Shown here piece after piece: positions 11,598 to 22,930 of a stretch of DNA of 64,000 nucleotides (positions are counted from its first letter, which is position 1; each line of letters begins with the position of its first letter). The notes under the pieces were generated by a model, which was not told where the DNA came from, made no database searches, and saw nothing but the letters and a program-made list of their open reading frames with translations. The translations under genes and the position numbers were made by a program. The DNA is from Acholoe squamosa (Eukaryota; Annelida; Polychaeta; Phyllodocida; Polynoidae). The stretch lies in NCBI GenBank assembly GCA_949317995.1, contig OX439038.1, forward strand, positions 67,233,576-67,297,575, in the 5' to 3' direction.

Positions 11598-12930
11598 ATA
11601 CCCTTTAACTGTTTAAAGGCTAGCAGGTATACATTTCTTTTCTTTTCAGTTCTTCTGGTCAGCACCGTGCGGAGCCAATAATGTAAGCAAAATGCTAACC
11701 CTGCTGGGCCAATACACCCTACAGGGTTTGAACATTGCTTCAATTTGGTGCCAGTGAGTTATTCCCAACACTACATTGGTGTACCAGAAAAGGGCAAACA
11801 AAGCTTTGTGGTATTCGATGCAATGTTGATAAACTGAAGATTCATTAACTTTATGGGGCGGTGCCATATTATAGATTACGTGTTGAGCTTAATCTAGATA
11901 ATACATTATTTTTTCCATGAATGCCTATGATATACTGACTCCAAAGGGCTTTAGTACTGAACTACGTCTAGTCTTAATGTGACCTATACTGTGTGCATCA
12001 ATCTACATTTTGTATTTGACATTTTGGAAAAAAACTCTACTCCCCATGATGAGAGTTTTTTTCAAATAAAAGAAAATCAATCAAAATTTAAGAAGGTAAA
12101 AGGATCTATTTTTGAAAAAAAAAAATATTAGTAAAATTCTGCATCGTTGTGAAAAAAAAAAGATGGTGCAGACTGAAGTATTGACAGCCTTTATGGGATT
12201 ATTTCTCAATCTTAATAATACATGTAGTAATACATATCCTTTAATTCGTAATCCTAATCCAATCAAGCTTCTCAGGGTCCGATACAGAGAGTAATAAGGC
12301 ACCTACACGACATCCAGACAGATGCTCTCCAAACCCCCTTTCCAATTCCCATTTCCAATCTAGGACCTTAAAACTGAATCTCAAATTAGAAAACGCTAAA
12401 CACATTCCGGTCTGGTATAGAACATTTTTTTTGAACCAGCTATACTGATAACATCTATATCTCTGGCGGCAGGACATGAAAAGGCAATCTCCCTGTCACA
12501 TATTTACGTATTGCTCAGAGCTGTTCACCTTGTCTTAATCAGCCATCGATTGAGCTGCTCCCATGGGGAGGGGCTGGGCTGACTTATATTGATTTGGGGT
12601 CAGTAACGGATGGCAGAGCCTCCCCTTAATGTGACATGTGCCTGATGTGGTCAGACCACGCCGTATACGTGCTCCACGGTCTGCAAGTACCTGCTTAAAG
12701 GGTGCTGGTACTACAGGGATGTCCTGTATCCCTTTACTTAACATTGGAAAATGGAGTTTAGAACATAATTTTACATATTATTCACACACGATCCATCTCA
12801 TCTCATTACTTGTAGCAGTTAAAACAGTGACGACCACATAGCACATTGATTTACACATGGAGTTATTTGACTATATGTTGTAAAAATATCTGCCATACCA
12901 TCTTTTGTTTTAACTGTATTCTATGAAAGA
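11595..12930. other. No gene recognised
   Basis: Contains a short perfect-looking hairpin (AAAAAAACTCT...AGAGTTTTTTT) at 12029-12063 and a less AT-rich block at about 12440-12740 without coding support. Nothing else recognised. Confidence 0.4.
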
Positions 12931-13245
<315 letters not shown>

Positions 13246-13375
13246 AGTGTTGGGGTAGATATCGTATTAACTCGACTAAACCGAAAAAAACAGTTTAAAA
13301 TTTCCAGCACCACCCAGCGTGGTGTATGCTGTCCGAGAATATGAAGCCAATTGACCGTTAGTTCAACTGCTGGAG

Positions 13376-13410
13376 CTTATATACTGGAGGAAATGTTATG
13401 TGTGACGTCA
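13376..13410 (-). promoter_or_regulatory. Candidate Pol II promoter: TATA box and CRE
   Basis: On the minus strand, TATATAAG (13376-13383) lies about 20 bp downstream of a full CRE palindrome TGACGTCA (13403-13410). A start site near 13350 would give a leader of about 105 nt before the ATG at 13245. Spacing and motif quality are good, but there is no direct evidence of transcription. Confidence 0.4.
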
Positions 13411-13462
13411 TAGAAAAACATGCGCCCTGGAGAAAAGTAGTACCAACGTATCACTCATTAAT

Positions 13463-13495
13463 TATATATATATATATACCTGGGGGTATATAGTT

Positions 13496-13567
<72 letters not shown>
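13463..13567. repeat. (TA)n microsatellite, interrupted, ending in (TG)n
   Basis: A short TA run at 13463-13478, a 20-bp break, then TA to about 13550 and TG to about 13566. The mixed TA/TG structure is typical of slippage. Confidence 0.95.
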
Positions 13568-13793
13568 TTGTACGAACATGGGTTCCCCATATTCAGCTAT
13601 TGCAACCTTTAAGATTATAACACTTTCTAGAGCCACGTACATGCCACTAAGCTCACACCCCCTCCTTTTGATAATAAAAGATAAGAAAGGAAGGTGGAAA
13701 GGGGAGAACAAAAGCTGTCATAAGCATGACATCGAGCACAATAGTACGGAGCCCCTAATAGGACATACCAAGATTTTTTTTCCCCATAAAAAT

Positions 13794-14062
13794 ATTCTTG
13801 CGGATACTGAACAATTCTTGCGGGTAATGATCAATTCTTGTGGATACTGAACAATTCTTGTGGGTACTGAACAATTCCTGCAGGTACTGAACAATTCTTG
13901 CAGGTACTGAACAATTCTTGCAGGTATTGAACAATTCTTGCGGGTACTGTACAATTCCTAAAAGTACAGCAACATTGAGCAACATTCTTGTGGGTACAGA
14001 AACTATTTAGGCGGATACAGAAGCAATTTTTGCAGGTTAAGAACTATTCTTAGGGGTACATA
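13794..14062. repeat. 20-bp minisatellite, about 13 copies
   Basis: Unit ATTCTTGCGGGTACTGAACA with frequent G/A and C/T changes in the middle. The last units, from about 13955, degenerate in length. Together with the inverted copies at 14215-14520 it forms the arms of the surrounding foldback element. Confidence 0.9.
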
Positions 14063-14214
14063 TGGAGTCCTGGATAGGACTTGCAAAAATATTCTTTACC
14101 CATAGAAATTATTCCTACGGATACAGGAACAATTCTTGCGGGTACAAGGACAAGTCTGGCTGGCACAAGAAAGATTTTATTGGAGGAAAAAAAGACTTGA
14201 ATGCATAATTCTAG

Positions 14215-14520
14215 CACCCACAAAGATAATTCTAGCACCTACAAGAATTCTTCTAGCACCCACAAGAATTCTTTGTGTACCTGCAAAAATGTTCCTGTAC
14301 CCACAGGAATCTTTCAGTAGCCGCAGGAATCTTCTAGTAGCCGCAGGAATCTTCCAGTACCCGCAGGAATATTTTTTTCATGAAAAAATCTTTTTGGTAT
14401 TGTTCAGTATCCGCAAGAATTATTCAGTATCCGCAAGAATATATCTTTCTGGGGAAAAATTATTTTTGGTGTGCATTGTTCAGTATCTGCAAGAATTGTT
14501 CAGTATCCGCAAGAATATTT
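14215..14520. repeat. Inverted copies of the 20-bp minisatellite
   Basis: TTGTTCAGTATCCGCAAGAAT-type units are the reverse complement of the left array. They are interleaved with short blocks resembling the element's subterminal sequence. Confidence 0.85.
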
Positions 14521-15052
14521 TTTTCTAGTGAAAAATTATTTTTGGTGTGTCCTATTAGGGGCTCCGTACTACAGCCCCTCACAGTCTCAGATAGACATGT
14601 CTATCTTCACTATAAACGCCCATACACTGAGTGGAAAATTGAATTTTTTCTTGAAAGTGTGTGCTATATATAGAGAAGAGTCAGTACAATGACACTGTCG
14701 TCTGAAGTGTTAATTGGTAGCCTGGTTATATGTCCCCATGCACGAGAACCGCCATATTTATTTAGGATAATGGCCCTGACATGGGCTTGTATGTGCCGAA
14801 GAACTAATGAGAACGTACTTCTTTCACTCACACTATCCACACAGGTTCATTGGCACGTTCTATTGGTCTTGACAGGAAAGGCTCAGAGTATTCCTTAATC
14901 CTTTCACGACCATAGAAATGACTTCTAATTGTTGCACTGGTGCATCATGCCGAGCCTTTAAGCATCAAACCTGTAGGGCCTTCATGATGCACTACTATGC
15001 AGCTAGCTCGCCAGGGATGCATTCATGCATCATGACAGTTACTTAAAGGCCC

Positions 15053-16820
15053 AAGTGTTAGCATATTGTGCGTAATTGACTCGAGATGCCTAAAACTACT
15101 TGTCTTTATCTAGTTGAAGTGACAGTGGCTCTCTTCCGTTAAAGGAATCTTTGCCCATCTTATGTGTTGTGATGCCATAGGGTTTCATTCCTCTTTAGCA
15201 CCGAGTATTAAAGCTGTCCAGATAGAATTTACAAATGAAAATAAAATCAATGAAAAAAAAAGCATTCAAGTTTATCAGTATGCATGTATGTGCAAGTGTT
15301 CAATCAAATGAGGTGTTTAGGCATTTGTTCATGTAAAGAGTTCAGCATGTATTCTCATGCTAAAGGACATGTTGATAAGTGTACCGGTAATCACAGCTTA
15401 CTTTATTTTGGACGTAATTACGTTGGCAGTCTAAAGCAAGACCTCAACATAAACAGCCCCCTATTTAGTATCATTTACAGCAGCTTAACCTTAAAGGAGT
15501 GTGTACGCCATTAAAATACACTATTACCACATATTGTCAATTTCTACCTATTCTATACAAAAGCATTATGAAGTTGTATATCCACTCTGGTATGAATACC
15601 TGTAACAATTTCCTGTTCTACCCACTTGACATTCACATATACACAAAGTAAACTCCATCAACACCTGCACTACCCCGACCTTAGTATAGGACTTCACCAC
15701 CCTTCACCAAATCCAATCATTTGGAGGATATTACTTTCCTTAGACCTGGGCTGTAATGTGCACTGGAGCAACTGGGGAACACAATTAGTGGAATAATATA
15801 CTGTACGTGGGTAGGTTTGGAGTGGAAAGACATCAATTCCCATTGCCTACACAGTGCTTCCATAGGTGGCTTTGTGCTTTTCAAGAGGCTGAGTTGCAGC
15901 TTTAAAATCTAAGATTGTAAGCACCAAATCAATTAACCTGCCATATGAAGCAGGAAAACAGCGAGTAGCTCTAGGACGCTGCACTGGTACATCACACTGA
16001 CCCTCCGAGAGTGTATCCATGAATGTATGAATGGTAACTTACTTAAAAAGGTTGCATCAGGACAGCAAATGGACGTTTAAAGTAAAAGCTGTTGAACATC
16101 ACTGCACTACCAAGATACCTAATAATCCTTCATATCTTGTACCTTCACAGTACACATATAATATTATTGTGTAGGTCTTTGATCACATCTAAGGCATAAT
16201 GATCCTGATAGAAACAATTAATTGTTCACTTGCTATGGTGAGTTTAGTAAGGGTGCTTGAAACTTACAAAAATCAATAATGTAGAGAATAGGAAAAGAAG
16301 AAAAAACTACCAAGGTTGTTTAACCATTGTTACTCTATTAAGGGTCATGAATTGGGGTCAGGGAGATCCATTAGGAGACATGTTAGTTTATTGCAGACAA
16401 TGACGTCCTTTGTATTACGTCAGAAGTGTGTGTTTCACTTTGCCTTAACCTGCTATGGCCTAATCATCCCACACGCCAGCAGCAGCTTGTACTACAATGG
16501 CCTTCTCTGCGTGCAGGAAAGCCAGGATGATTTCTTGTATTTACTTCACTGGGGCTTGGCCAGGAAGTGAATATCTTAAAAGCAAACATTACTTGAGGAA
16601 TTGTAGGAGACAGATGCTGGTGCTTTTAGCATGAATTTTAGCTAAGATTCTGTCCATTTTTTTTCAGACTATATTGGTATTGGCCTATCACCTCTGGGTG
16701 TTAGAGCTTTTATTTATTGGGAGCTGGTGAAGCTACAAACAGTGTTCAGTGAGGTAAATGTTGAATTTCTATTTGCTGCTAAGAGGTAATTTAATACATT
16801 AAACAACACAGTAGGGCTCA
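15053..16820. repeat. Tandem duplication, unit 1
   Basis: From AAGTGTTAGCATAT (15055) to CAGTAGGGCTC (about 16818) the sequence aligns by eye with 16821-18703, with many substitutions and small indels. Shared landmarks include CAGTATGCATGTA, GACTTCACCACCC, GGTCAGGGAGATCCATTAG and GAAGCTACAAACAGTGTTC. No functional gene was recognised in either unit. Confidence 0.85.
16505..16568 (+). other. Exon-like block in unit 1 of the tandem duplication
   Basis: An acceptor-like TCTGCGTGCAG precedes an open stretch reading ESQDDFLYLLHWGLARK then stop. Unit 2 has the same arrangement (18363 onward: CTCTCCCTGCAG then DGQDDFLY). A conserved acceptor plus a conserved peptide hints at an old exon, but a frameshift separates the two copies. 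The protein is not recognised. Confidence 0.2.
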
Positions 16821-17695
16821 CAAAGTGTTAGCATATCGTGTGTGATTGACTAAAGATACTTCTCTGTATCTATAGTTGAAGTGACACTGGCCTATACTCT
16901 TTCCATTAGAGGAACCTTTGCTCATCTTATGTGTTGCGAATTTATTCCTTTTTAACATAGAGCAAGCTGTCCAGATCATATTAGAAAATTAAATAAAAAC
17001 AATAAGGTAGAAAAGGCAAAAGCTTACCAGTATGCATGTAAGTGCAAGTGCTTAATCAATTTAGGTTTTTGTCTATGTAAAGAATATCTGTGAACTGATA
17101 ACCACAGCTTACTTTATTTTGGACATAATTATGTTGGTACTCTAAAGCAAGACCCCCTCAACATAAACAGGCCCCTTTAGTATTCTTTAAAGTAGCTTAC
17201 CCTTAGTGGATTGCATATGACATTAGATATTTATTACCGCCTAATATCAATTTCTATCTCATTCTTTACAAAAGCATTATGAAGGTCTACATTCACTGCT
17301 GGTATGAATACCTGTAGCAATGTCCTGCCTCACCCACTTATCATCCACATATACAAAGTAATCCCCACCAACACCTGTGATACCCCTGACCTTAGTAGAG
17401 GACTTCACCACCCTCCAACCAAATGCAATCATTCATTAGGAGGATATTACTTTCCATAGACCTGGACTCAAATGTGCACTGGAGCAACTTGGGAACACCA
17501 TTAGTGGGATAATACACTGTACCCGGGCAGATTTGGAGTAGAAAGACATCAATTCGCATTGCCTGTACAGTGCTGCCAATGGTGACTTTGTCCTTACCAA
17601 GAGGATGAGTTGCATGCAGGGAGCTTTCTATATACTAGAGAAGAATAAATTGCAATGGAACCAATTATGCAAGCAAGAAAACAATTAACCTCCCA

Positions 17696-17841
17696 TAGGG
17701 GCGTAGGAAAAGGGGGGGGCAGGGGGGCCTGGCCCCCCTAATTATTAGGAGGTTCCCTATATAAGCATATATAAAAATATAGCAGGCCCCCTCAACCGAG
17801 ACCCCTGCCCCCCCAATAAAAATTTGCTTCCTACGCCCCTG
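17696..17841. mobile_element. hAT-like MITE
   Basis: TAGGGGCGTAGGAA at the left and TTCCTACGCCCCTG at the right form terminal inverted repeats of the common CAGGGGCGTAGGAA hAT type, enclosing G/C-runs of 7-8 bases. Unit 1 of the tandem duplication keeps an empty site near 15938 (AACCTGCCATATGAAG). The CCCAT at both edges suggests a diverged target duplication. Non-autonomous, about 146 bp. Confidence 0.8.
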
Positions 17842-18381
17842 TCAGACCCATGTGAAGAGGCAAAATAGCGAGTAACTTTGCAGCACTTCACTGGTACATC
17901 ATTCTGAGCCTGCATGAGGTTGCATCATGAAGACAATGGACATCAAAAAGTTGTTGAACACTGCACAAGCATAGACCTACACAGTACACATATATTGTGT
18001 AGGTCTCTGACCATATCTAAGGCTTAATGATCCTGATGGGGAGACTCATATATTCCCTTGTTATGGCGAGAACAGTAGGGAACTCAAAATAAAAATGACA
18101 ACAAAAATCTACAATGTAGTGAATAGGAAAAGAGAAGATAGAAAATCTACTAATGTTGTTTAACCACTGTAACTGTATTCAAGGTCACGAACTTGGGTCA
18201 GGGAGATCCATTAGAAGGCATGTAAGTTTATTACAGAGGGCTAGAGTTCTACCACAAGCAATGACGTCCTTTGTATTACATCAGAAGTGTGTGCTTCACT
18301 TTGCTTTAACCTGCCATGGCCTAATGATCACACACGCCAGCAGCAGCTTAAAAGTACGACAATGTCCTTCTCTCCCTGCAG

Positions 18382-18535
18382 GATGGGCAGGATGATTTCT
18401 TATATTTTCCTTCACTGGGGCTTGGCCAGGAAGCAGCTATTTGAAAAGCAAATGTTACTTAAGGAATTGCAGGAAACAGACCCCGTTGCTTTTAACATGA
18501 CTTTTAGCGAAGCTTCCCTCCGTTTTTTTTTTAAG
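18382..18535 (+). other. Exon-like block in unit 2 of the tandem duplication
   Basis: After CTCCCTGCAG (ending about 18381) the block reads DGQDDFLY. With a one-base shift it continues open as HWGLARKQLFEKQMLLKELQ for about 45 residues. Unit 1 has stops in this part. Possibly a decayed exon; no family recognised. Confidence 0.2.
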
Positions 18536-19159
18536 ATTATATTGGTATTGGCCTATAGACTCTGGATGTTGGAACTTTTAGATATTGGGAGTTGGTGAAG
18601 CTACAAACAGTGTTCAGTGAGGAAAATGTTGAATCTATATTTGATGTAAGCTGATATTATATTTGCCGTATTTTCCTTGAAAACATTAATCAATGCAGTA
18701 GGGCTCTAGGCGTTTGATGTTTACACCAATTGACTGAATGTTGGCATATTCCCTGTATTCTACATCACTACCTTTACACCAGGTACAATCTTGGTGTTAG
18801 TAGAAATGTCATGACCTCTACATCCTTAGTCACTTTGACCTGGGCAACCTTTAAAGCTTACCAAGTAGATAACTGTAAGTATCGAGTGAAGGCAGTTGGC
18901 AGTTCAATATTGAACAAAAGGGCCCTTTTACTGCGATTCATTGCTAGATGAGTTTCATTTCTCACTTTCTTACAGAAGGTGCTGTATACTTAAACCCCAC
19001 ATGGGCGACCACCAAAACTATTTTACTTCATTTTCCAGTGAGAAGAAAAACCGAAAGAGGTATAATTATGATTTATACATGCAGGTCAAATGAATCTACA
19101 AGGTTGCGGGCTAACACATCAAGTTAGCCTGAACCTTTTTTTCTCATAGGGCTCTTTTT

Positions 19160-19160
19160 C

Positions 19161-19242
<82 letters not shown>
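19160..19242. repeat. (TA)n microsatellite
   Basis: About 82 bp of AT dinucleotides with one ATGTAT interruption. It directly precedes the repeat element at 19243, just as another (TA)n tract borders the related element at 50 kb. Confidence 0.95.
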
Positions 19243-19245
<3 letters not shown>

Positions 19246-22170
19246 TCATTCCAAGATTTACTGGACATGGGGGCCCGGGGTCTGGAATTAACAAACTCAG
19301 TATTTCTTAATAAAATTATTTTTTATTGATAGCCCTATATCTTGGCTTATTAAAAACTTTCATTAAAGGATCAAACTTCTAGCATGTCAGTTTTTATCAC
19401 AGATGCCGTAAAACCTTCTAAAAACATGAGGCGTGAGTGAGCAGAAACAGTTGCACCATGACTATAACTACTAAATATAGGTCTAGCTGCACCAAATTCT
19501 GTGTACAAACAGGTACAATATATATCCTTATCCTTATACCAAAAGGTTAGAGTAAGAGTTGGAAACTCTTGAAATTACGCGTCGACGGAAACTTTGGAAA
19601 TGCTGAAAAATTAGGAATTATTTCTCCAATTTCCTAATTTTAGCCTAGCTCAGTAAAAAACACTTATACAATCATGATAATAGCTCTCCATTGTCTCCAA
19701 TATGTTTACTTTATATAACAATGGCAGTTTACCTCCTATATAATACCAGTACTGTGTCTTCAGCGCCTGCGATGAGACTAATATATTCAACGAAATTCAC
19801 TCATGCCTCACGTCTCCTCAAATTTTACGAGAATGACCACAGCTCAGCAATACACCATCATATACCATTAAATACACTCAGACAATAGGTTAACCCATTA
19901 AGGGCTGGCTATGAGAGTACTTTGGAAAGCTAGGGGACTGAATCTTGAGCAGTACATTTACCAGGGGGCGGGAGGGTGCAAGATATAAAACACTGTCCAC
20001 GACTTTGATATTATTTTCAACCATTTTACAATGTCTCTATCACTGCAAACTTCTCAGTTTTGAATAGCAATCCACTTAAGTCTATCTCTAATTTCTAAAC
20101 CTGGCTGCCACATAATATATCTATGTCGATTATATTCAACATCAGCCCCTACATGGTGTTGAAAATACTCAACATCCGCCCCTACATGGATGTTGAGTAT
20201 TCTCAACATCAGGACTTAATGGGTTAAGAGGTTGTACTACCTATCTTGAGGCATTTAAACATATATAAGGACCATCTTCAGTGTCCACCATGACTTTGAA
20301 GATATAAATTCACAAAATTTCTACACTTCTCAGAAACACACGCTGGACATGCAGTACATAGTAATATCTTAACATACACCAAATACTCTTTTTTGATAAC
20401 TCATATATGTCTATTGTGGAATAGAAATGATAGGAACACCACACAAAATGATAGGTTGGTCTATTAACACTTTAACTTTAACCATACAAAAGAAAACAAA
20501 AATGGACATGGTTCACTCACGCCTCATATTTCATCAATCTATACGAGAAGGGCCATACCTCGGCTGTACATCATCATATACCAATGTGGTTGCACACACA
20601 ATGAGAAATGAGGTTTTACTACCTATCTAGAGTCATTTATACACACATAAGGCCCATCTTCAGTGTCCACCATGAAAATATAAATTTGCAAAATTTCTAC
20701 ACTTCTTGCAAATCCGCGCTTGACATGCGGTACAGAATAATATCTTAACATGCACCAAATAATATTTTTCAATAACTCACATGTTCCTATACATACTTAA
20801 AAATGATGGTCAATACCCCCCCCCCAAAATAAATAAAAATCACAACCAATTAGGATATTATGGAAATTTTTAGTGACTGCATATATATCAGAAACATAGA
20901 ATTTCAACCACCATAAAAATTCAGAATCCAGAATCTAAGCATTGACAATTGTGTGAGTTAGGGGTACCATAGGGGCATATCATGGTGAAATATGGTAGAG
21001 CTGTGTGCATCGGATGTGCCATTCCTGGCCAAAATACAGAAAATGAGGCGTGAGTGAATTCAAGAAATAGAGTATTGTGGGCTTTGTGCAAAGGTGAACT
21101 CACCTGGTTAATATAATAGAGGTAGGAGATATCTAACATACCAAGCACAAAAAGTTTCCCTTAAACCTACATGACAACCAGTGGGTGGCCATCTTGTCTT
21201 GTCATGAGGGGTGACTGAACGTGTGAGGCGTGAGTGAGCGCTACCACTAAAAGTGGTCAATATGGCTGTGTTTTTGATCCCAGAGGAAGGTTAACACACT
21301 AAAACGAAGAAATAATGGTAGAAAAAGGAATATAAGCACAGAACCATGGAAAAAGGCCAAATTTGGCTGTCAGAGGGCTTTAAGTTCACGACGGGGCCAA
21401 AATTTCGCCGTACAGACCCATATTGGGGGGTCATCTCAAAACAGCCAAACATGGCCGAAGATGCATCTTCCACACATAGGGAACTCTATTCTAAGGAATT
21501 ATCATCAATCTAGACCCAAGGATACATGAATGGGACCATAAGAAGGCAAAATCTGGCCAGGGAAACTATCGTTCACTCACGTAAACTATCGTTCACTCTT
21601 TAACAATATTTTGGGGCAATTTCATTGAATTTCCTTAACTTTTATGTGTAGTTGATGAACAATTTGCAGTGAAATTCTGTGTGGACTTTTCTTCAAGGTC
21701 CGTACGAGATCCTCTGAGTTGATTTTGCTGAGACCAGGATGTGGGCCACTTCCGCCGGAGAACAGGAAGTCATCTTTCTGTTCCCGAGCTGTTTTTCCTG
21801 CTGCGGTTCACTCACGCCTCGCTTTGCGATGAGACACCCCATACAGCCCAAGCAGGTGGTATATGATCATAATTCTTTTTCAGACATGATACATACAGCC
21901 TAAAAGTGTGTATAGAGTACAGAAACTGTATATAGTAATGACATTTACTTCTGTTTAGAGGTAAAAGATCATGAGGCATGAGTGAATTTGGTGTGCATTG
22001 AAAATCACTATTATCTACCTGTCTTGGGTAGTTCTCGAAGTACATCAAAAAGATTTCTATGGAGGTTACCCCCTAGGGTACCTCTTGATTGTATATAATA
22101 AGAAAAATTGTGCTCTGTTGTGAGGGTCTGGATGGTCACTTTTAAAAAAAAATTCACTCACGCCTCATCG
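19243..22170. mobile_element. Large repeat carrying an iterated 14-16 bp word
   Basis: The first ~180 bp (GGCTCATTCC... to a CCGTAAAACC block) align with 49880-50045, so this is a dispersed repeat. The word ATGAGGCGTGAGTGAA or its complement occurs at 19428, 19796, 20512, 21043, 21224, 21807, 21971 and 22153, with partial or diverged copies at 21204, 21572 and 21590. It is found nowhere else in the window. Segments 20225-20395 and 20605-20775 are diverged direct duplicates. I see no transposase. Repeated short words in both orientations are typical of transposase-binding subterminal repeats in CACTA/hAT elements, but this is inference. Confidence 0.5.
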
Positions 22171-22509
22171 TGTAAAATTCATGTTTGAATGCACATAGGA
22201 GATAAATAATGCCCAGGACCCACCCAAACCATATGGAAATCTTAGCTATGACCCCCCAGGGGCCTAGCCTGAGAATTGGGAACACTAATATCAATAATTG
22301 CCAATTTCAGCTTCAAGTCAATTATATACAGCATTGAATCCTATGGGATTTTGGTCCAAATAGCCTTATTTTTAGGAGCAGGGTTTATCCTACATTAACA
22401 GGCCAGAGTGATATTAAATTATGATTTATGATACTAGCCAATTTCTCTTTATCAACTGTTTATTCTGGTAATCTGGCATAGACATCTCTATTTCAAATTA
22501 AAGATTTTG

Positions 22510-22930
22510 AAGGCATTAAAGATTGTGTGGCACATATAATTCCATGTGACATAAACGGTTCCATGTCACATTTCAGTGTCTTATATCAAAAGCAGCTGGT
22601 AGAATTTTGTTATCATTTCTGTTATCAATTATATAAGTAGAATAGTTTGAGAGTAATATAGGTTTATACCATGCAGCATCAAATATATGAGGATCTGGAA
22701 TAGGTGGCACATATGGTTCCTCCAAAACTACCCATATCTCACTTTGATTCACAATAGCTAGAATAATAGGTCACATGTTTGATACCTGGATATCCTTCAT
22801 TTTCTACCTTGAAGCAGACACATGAGACATTCTATTCACCCTCTCAAATCTTAACTATTTTGTATTCTTTATCTGTTTGATACATTAAAACGTGTGGCAC
22901 GTGTGGTTCCACTTTACTTTCACCACAGGA
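22510..22930. repeat. Second iterated word, about 180-bp spacing
   Basis: GTGGCACATATGGTTCC-like words occur at 22527, 22546 (weaker), 22703 and 22893 in the same orientation. Intervening sequence is only weakly similar. The related element at 49880 begins with a diverged inverted version (ATTCC...ATGTGCCACC). It may be part of the same composite repeat as 19243-22170. Confidence 0.45.

Larger units (their letters stand above)
13743..14570. mobile_element. Foldback element with minisatellite arms
   Basis: AGTACGGAGCCCCTAATAGG at 13743 is repeated inverted at the right end, finishing at 14570. A TA on each side may be the target duplication. Inside, the left arm is a 20-bp tandem repeat (about 13794-14062) and the right arm holds the same repeat inverted (about 14215-14520). 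A degenerate second copy of the terminal sequence begins near 14061. The right arm contains three copies of an ATTATTTTT-spaced block. There is no transposase. The architecture matches foldback/TU elements, whose arms are also built from short tandem repeats. Confidence 0.75.
16821..18703. repeat. Tandem duplication, unit 2
   Basis: Direct neighbour and homologue of 15053-16820. It carries an extra MITE at 17696-17841 absent from unit 1, which largely explains its greater length. Confidence 0.85.

Noticed and set aside
12029..12063. Hairpin followed by T-run resembling a bacterial terminator
   Set aside because: The genome is eukaryotic and no transcription unit ends here; treated as a chance A/T palindrome.
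13794..14062. CRISPR-like array
   Set aside because: Units are contiguous 20-bp tandem repeats without spacers, in a eukaryotic foldback element.
13718..14673. Several open frames with repeats such as QYPQELF and CSVSARI
   Set aside because: These are translations of the 20-bp minisatellite in the foldback element; the repeat explains them fully.
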